Origin: Candidatus Nitrotoga sp. LAW
GTDB lineage: Bacteria > Pseudomonadota > Gammaproteobacteria > Burkholderiales > Gallionellaceae
Assembly: GCA_003402315.1 (NCBI GenBank)
Contig: QFXI01000028.1
Location: 100,221-164,220 of the forward strand
Direction: 5' to 3'
DNA length: 64,000 nucleotides
In this document: positions 63,085-64,000 of the stretch, piece after piece
Layout of the letters: each line of letters starts with the position of its first letter
Numbering within the stretch: position 1 is the first letter of the stretch
The notes under the pieces: model-generated
Told to the model about the DNA's origin: nothing
Seen by the model: the letters and a program-made list of their open reading frames with translations, nothing else
Database searches by the model: none
Position numbers and translations under genes: made by a program

Positions 63085-63300
63085 ATGCTAATCATGGGTG
63101 CCAGCATTGGCTTTTATCGCGCCAGCAAATGGAAAGTATACCAAGGATTTCTTTCGATTTTGACTCTCGGTATGTATGCATTTGCATAGTTAGTCGGGGA
63201 TTATGGGCTACCGCTATTGGCAACAAGCACGTAAGATTGGTGCCATAATTATTATGGCGTTTACCGGAGCAATTAAAAAAGTTGATTAAGAATGTAGAGC
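63085..63300 (+). pseudogene. Possible decayed membrane-protein gene, unidentified
   Basis: An ATG at 63085 gives 34 residues, MLIMGASIGFYRASKWKVYQ then GFLSILTLGMYAFA, and a stop at 63187. Another frame then reads MGYRYWQQARKIGAIIIMAF followed by TGAIKKVD. Both look like pieces of a small hydrophobic protein broken by a frameshift, but I cannot name the family, and chance is possible. Confidence 0.25.
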
Positions 63301-63684
63301 TGTTTGTAGCGTACTTGCGGGCGCGGATTCAATTCCCGCCATCCCACCGATAATTAAACCAATAATGATCTCAGCAGACCGATGTATGTTTTAGGCACAT
63401 GTTTAACATGGTTGACCAGGTTTTGCCATTGAGGGGCTAATTGAAACTTATGGGTACTTCGGATCATGTAGTTGAAATAGCTAGTTATCGGCAGCTTTTA
63501 AGGCTTGAGCACTCACTACTTTTTTCTCTTCATTCGCGCGTCGTTGTACTGAATTTCGTGCGGAAAGCGCGCGAAAAATAGGATAAGTTGTTAGACTGGC
63601 AGCTATATACAATTTGACTTATTGTTAAATACGATTTGGCACGGATTATGCCGTGCTATTGATCCGGCCCGTTTTATCCGTGAA
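63301..63684. other. Non-coding gap before the IS630 remnant
   Basis: The stretch 63321-63348 (GCGCGGATTC then AATTCCCGCCATCCCACC) looks like a degenerate T-arm and 3' end of a tRNA, without the 5' half. GCACGG-ATTATG-CCGTGC (63639-63656) is a perfect 6-bp hairpin close to the transposase 3' end and may belong to the insertion-sequence border. No other feature is seen. Confidence 0.35.
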
Positions 63685-64000
63685 TCACGAAGCATATTTT
63701 ACGCGTGAATCCTGGAAGTGTTTTTTGATGCATTCAGGTGATTTTTCCAGCGCCTGAATGTGTTCGGTTGCTGCGGCCTTCAGTTTGGCCTTTGTGCGCG
63801 CCGGAACCTTGGTCGAGATGGCATGCTTCAAGTCGGCATTCAGCCGTTCTTCTGGATTCAGCTCGGGGCTGTAGCTGGGCAAATAGAACAGCTCAATTTT
63901 TTCCTTGTGTTCGTCCGCCCATTTCTTGACCGGCTTGCTGTGAGGCACTCGCAGGTTATCGAGGATCAGAACACTTTCCTCCCCGCATCTTTGGTCAGAG
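63639..64000 (-). mobile_element. IS630-family insertion sequence, right part only
   Basis: Defined by the transposase C-terminus. The end of the element should lie within about 100 bp left of 63685, but no terminal inverted repeat can be confirmed because the other end is outside the window; 63639 marks only the nearest hairpin. Confidence 0.5.
63685..64000 (-). CDS. IS630-family transposase, C-terminal part (cut by window edge)
   Basis: The minus-strand frame is open from the right edge to TGA at 63687-63685. It reads VLILDNLRVPHSKPVKKWAD, then IELFYLPSYSPELNPEERLN and ADLKHA. The DN before LRVPHSK and the E of NPEERLNAD are the second Asp and the Glu of the DDE catalytic triad of IS630/Tc1-mariner transposases. 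The N-terminal helix-turn-helix and the first Asp lie beyond the window. Apparent internal starts are not real. Confidence 0.9.
   Translation of the reverse strand, partial: SDQRCGEESVLILDNLRVPHSKPVKKWADEHKEKIELFYLPSYSPELNPEERLNADLKHAISTKVPARTKAKLKAAATEHIQALEKSPECIKKHFQDSRVKYAS

Noticed and set aside
63321..63348. tRNA-like 3' end as an attachment site
   Set aside because: The T-stem has a mismatch or inserted base, the CCA is altered, no 5' half lies upstream, and no integrase is nearby. It is kept only as a remark in the gap entry.

Overview
The window is a chromosomal segment of a betaproteobacterium, most likely of the Nitrosomonadales/Gallionellaceae type. This rests on gene order (tRNA-Tyr-Gly-Thr-tuf-tRNA-Trp-secE-nusG-rplKAJL-rpoBC, then str-S10-spc-alpha; metG divergent from mrp and followed by dcd; gltBD-hemE-priA) and on protein style; the genus cannot be fixed without a search. 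Almost everything is housekeeping. I found no CRISPR array, defence island, secretion system or intact mobile element.

Layout. 1-2.7 kb, minus strand: start of rpe (cut by the window edge), pabB, rpoZ and gmk. 3.2-9.3 kb: gltB-gltD (glutamate synthase), preceded by a promoter-like sequence and a hairpin with a T run. 9.7-14.7 kb: hemE, an AT-rich gap with five DnaA-box-like 9-mers, priA and a D-2-hydroxyacid dehydrogenase-type flavoprotein. 14.9-17.8 kb: the most accessory-looking part, with a BON-domain lipoprotein divergent from a Crp/Fnr-type regulator, then a REC-PAS protein without an output domain. 17.9-25.2 kb: dnaE, tail-to-tail with an apparent metG-sulP operon. 25.3-29.8 kb: mrp, dcd, a 73-residue conserved-looking protein and a large Orn/Lys/Arg decarboxylase. 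29.9-30.5 kb holds a decayed IS110-type transposase.

From 30.5 to 62.5 kb there is one long plus-strand block: three tRNAs, tuf copy 1, tRNA-Trp, secE, nusG, rplKAJL, rpoBC, rpsL-rpsG-fusA-tuf copy 2, then 29 genes of the S10, spc and alpha operons from rpsJ to rplQ. The two tuf copies are identical at the nucleotide level as far as I could compare by eye. Sigma70-like promoters are readable before tRNA-Tyr, rpsL and rplN, and terminator/attenuator hairpins lie between nusG and rplK and between rplL and rpoB.

The last 1.5 kb beyond rplQ is non-coding, rich in perfect inverted repeats and probably decayed, and ends in the 3' part of an IS630-family transposase that runs off the window.

The genes serve core growth: the translation apparatus and RNA polymerase, replication and its restart (dnaE, priA), nitrogen assimilation (gltBD), folate and heme synthesis (pabB, hemE), nucleotides (gmk, dcd), Fe-S carrier (mrp) and polyamine or acid-stress metabolism (decarboxylase). 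The strongest items for a second look are the DnaA-box cluster before priA, the 5' hairpin of gltB, the IS110 remnant, and the inverted-repeat-rich gap after rplQ.
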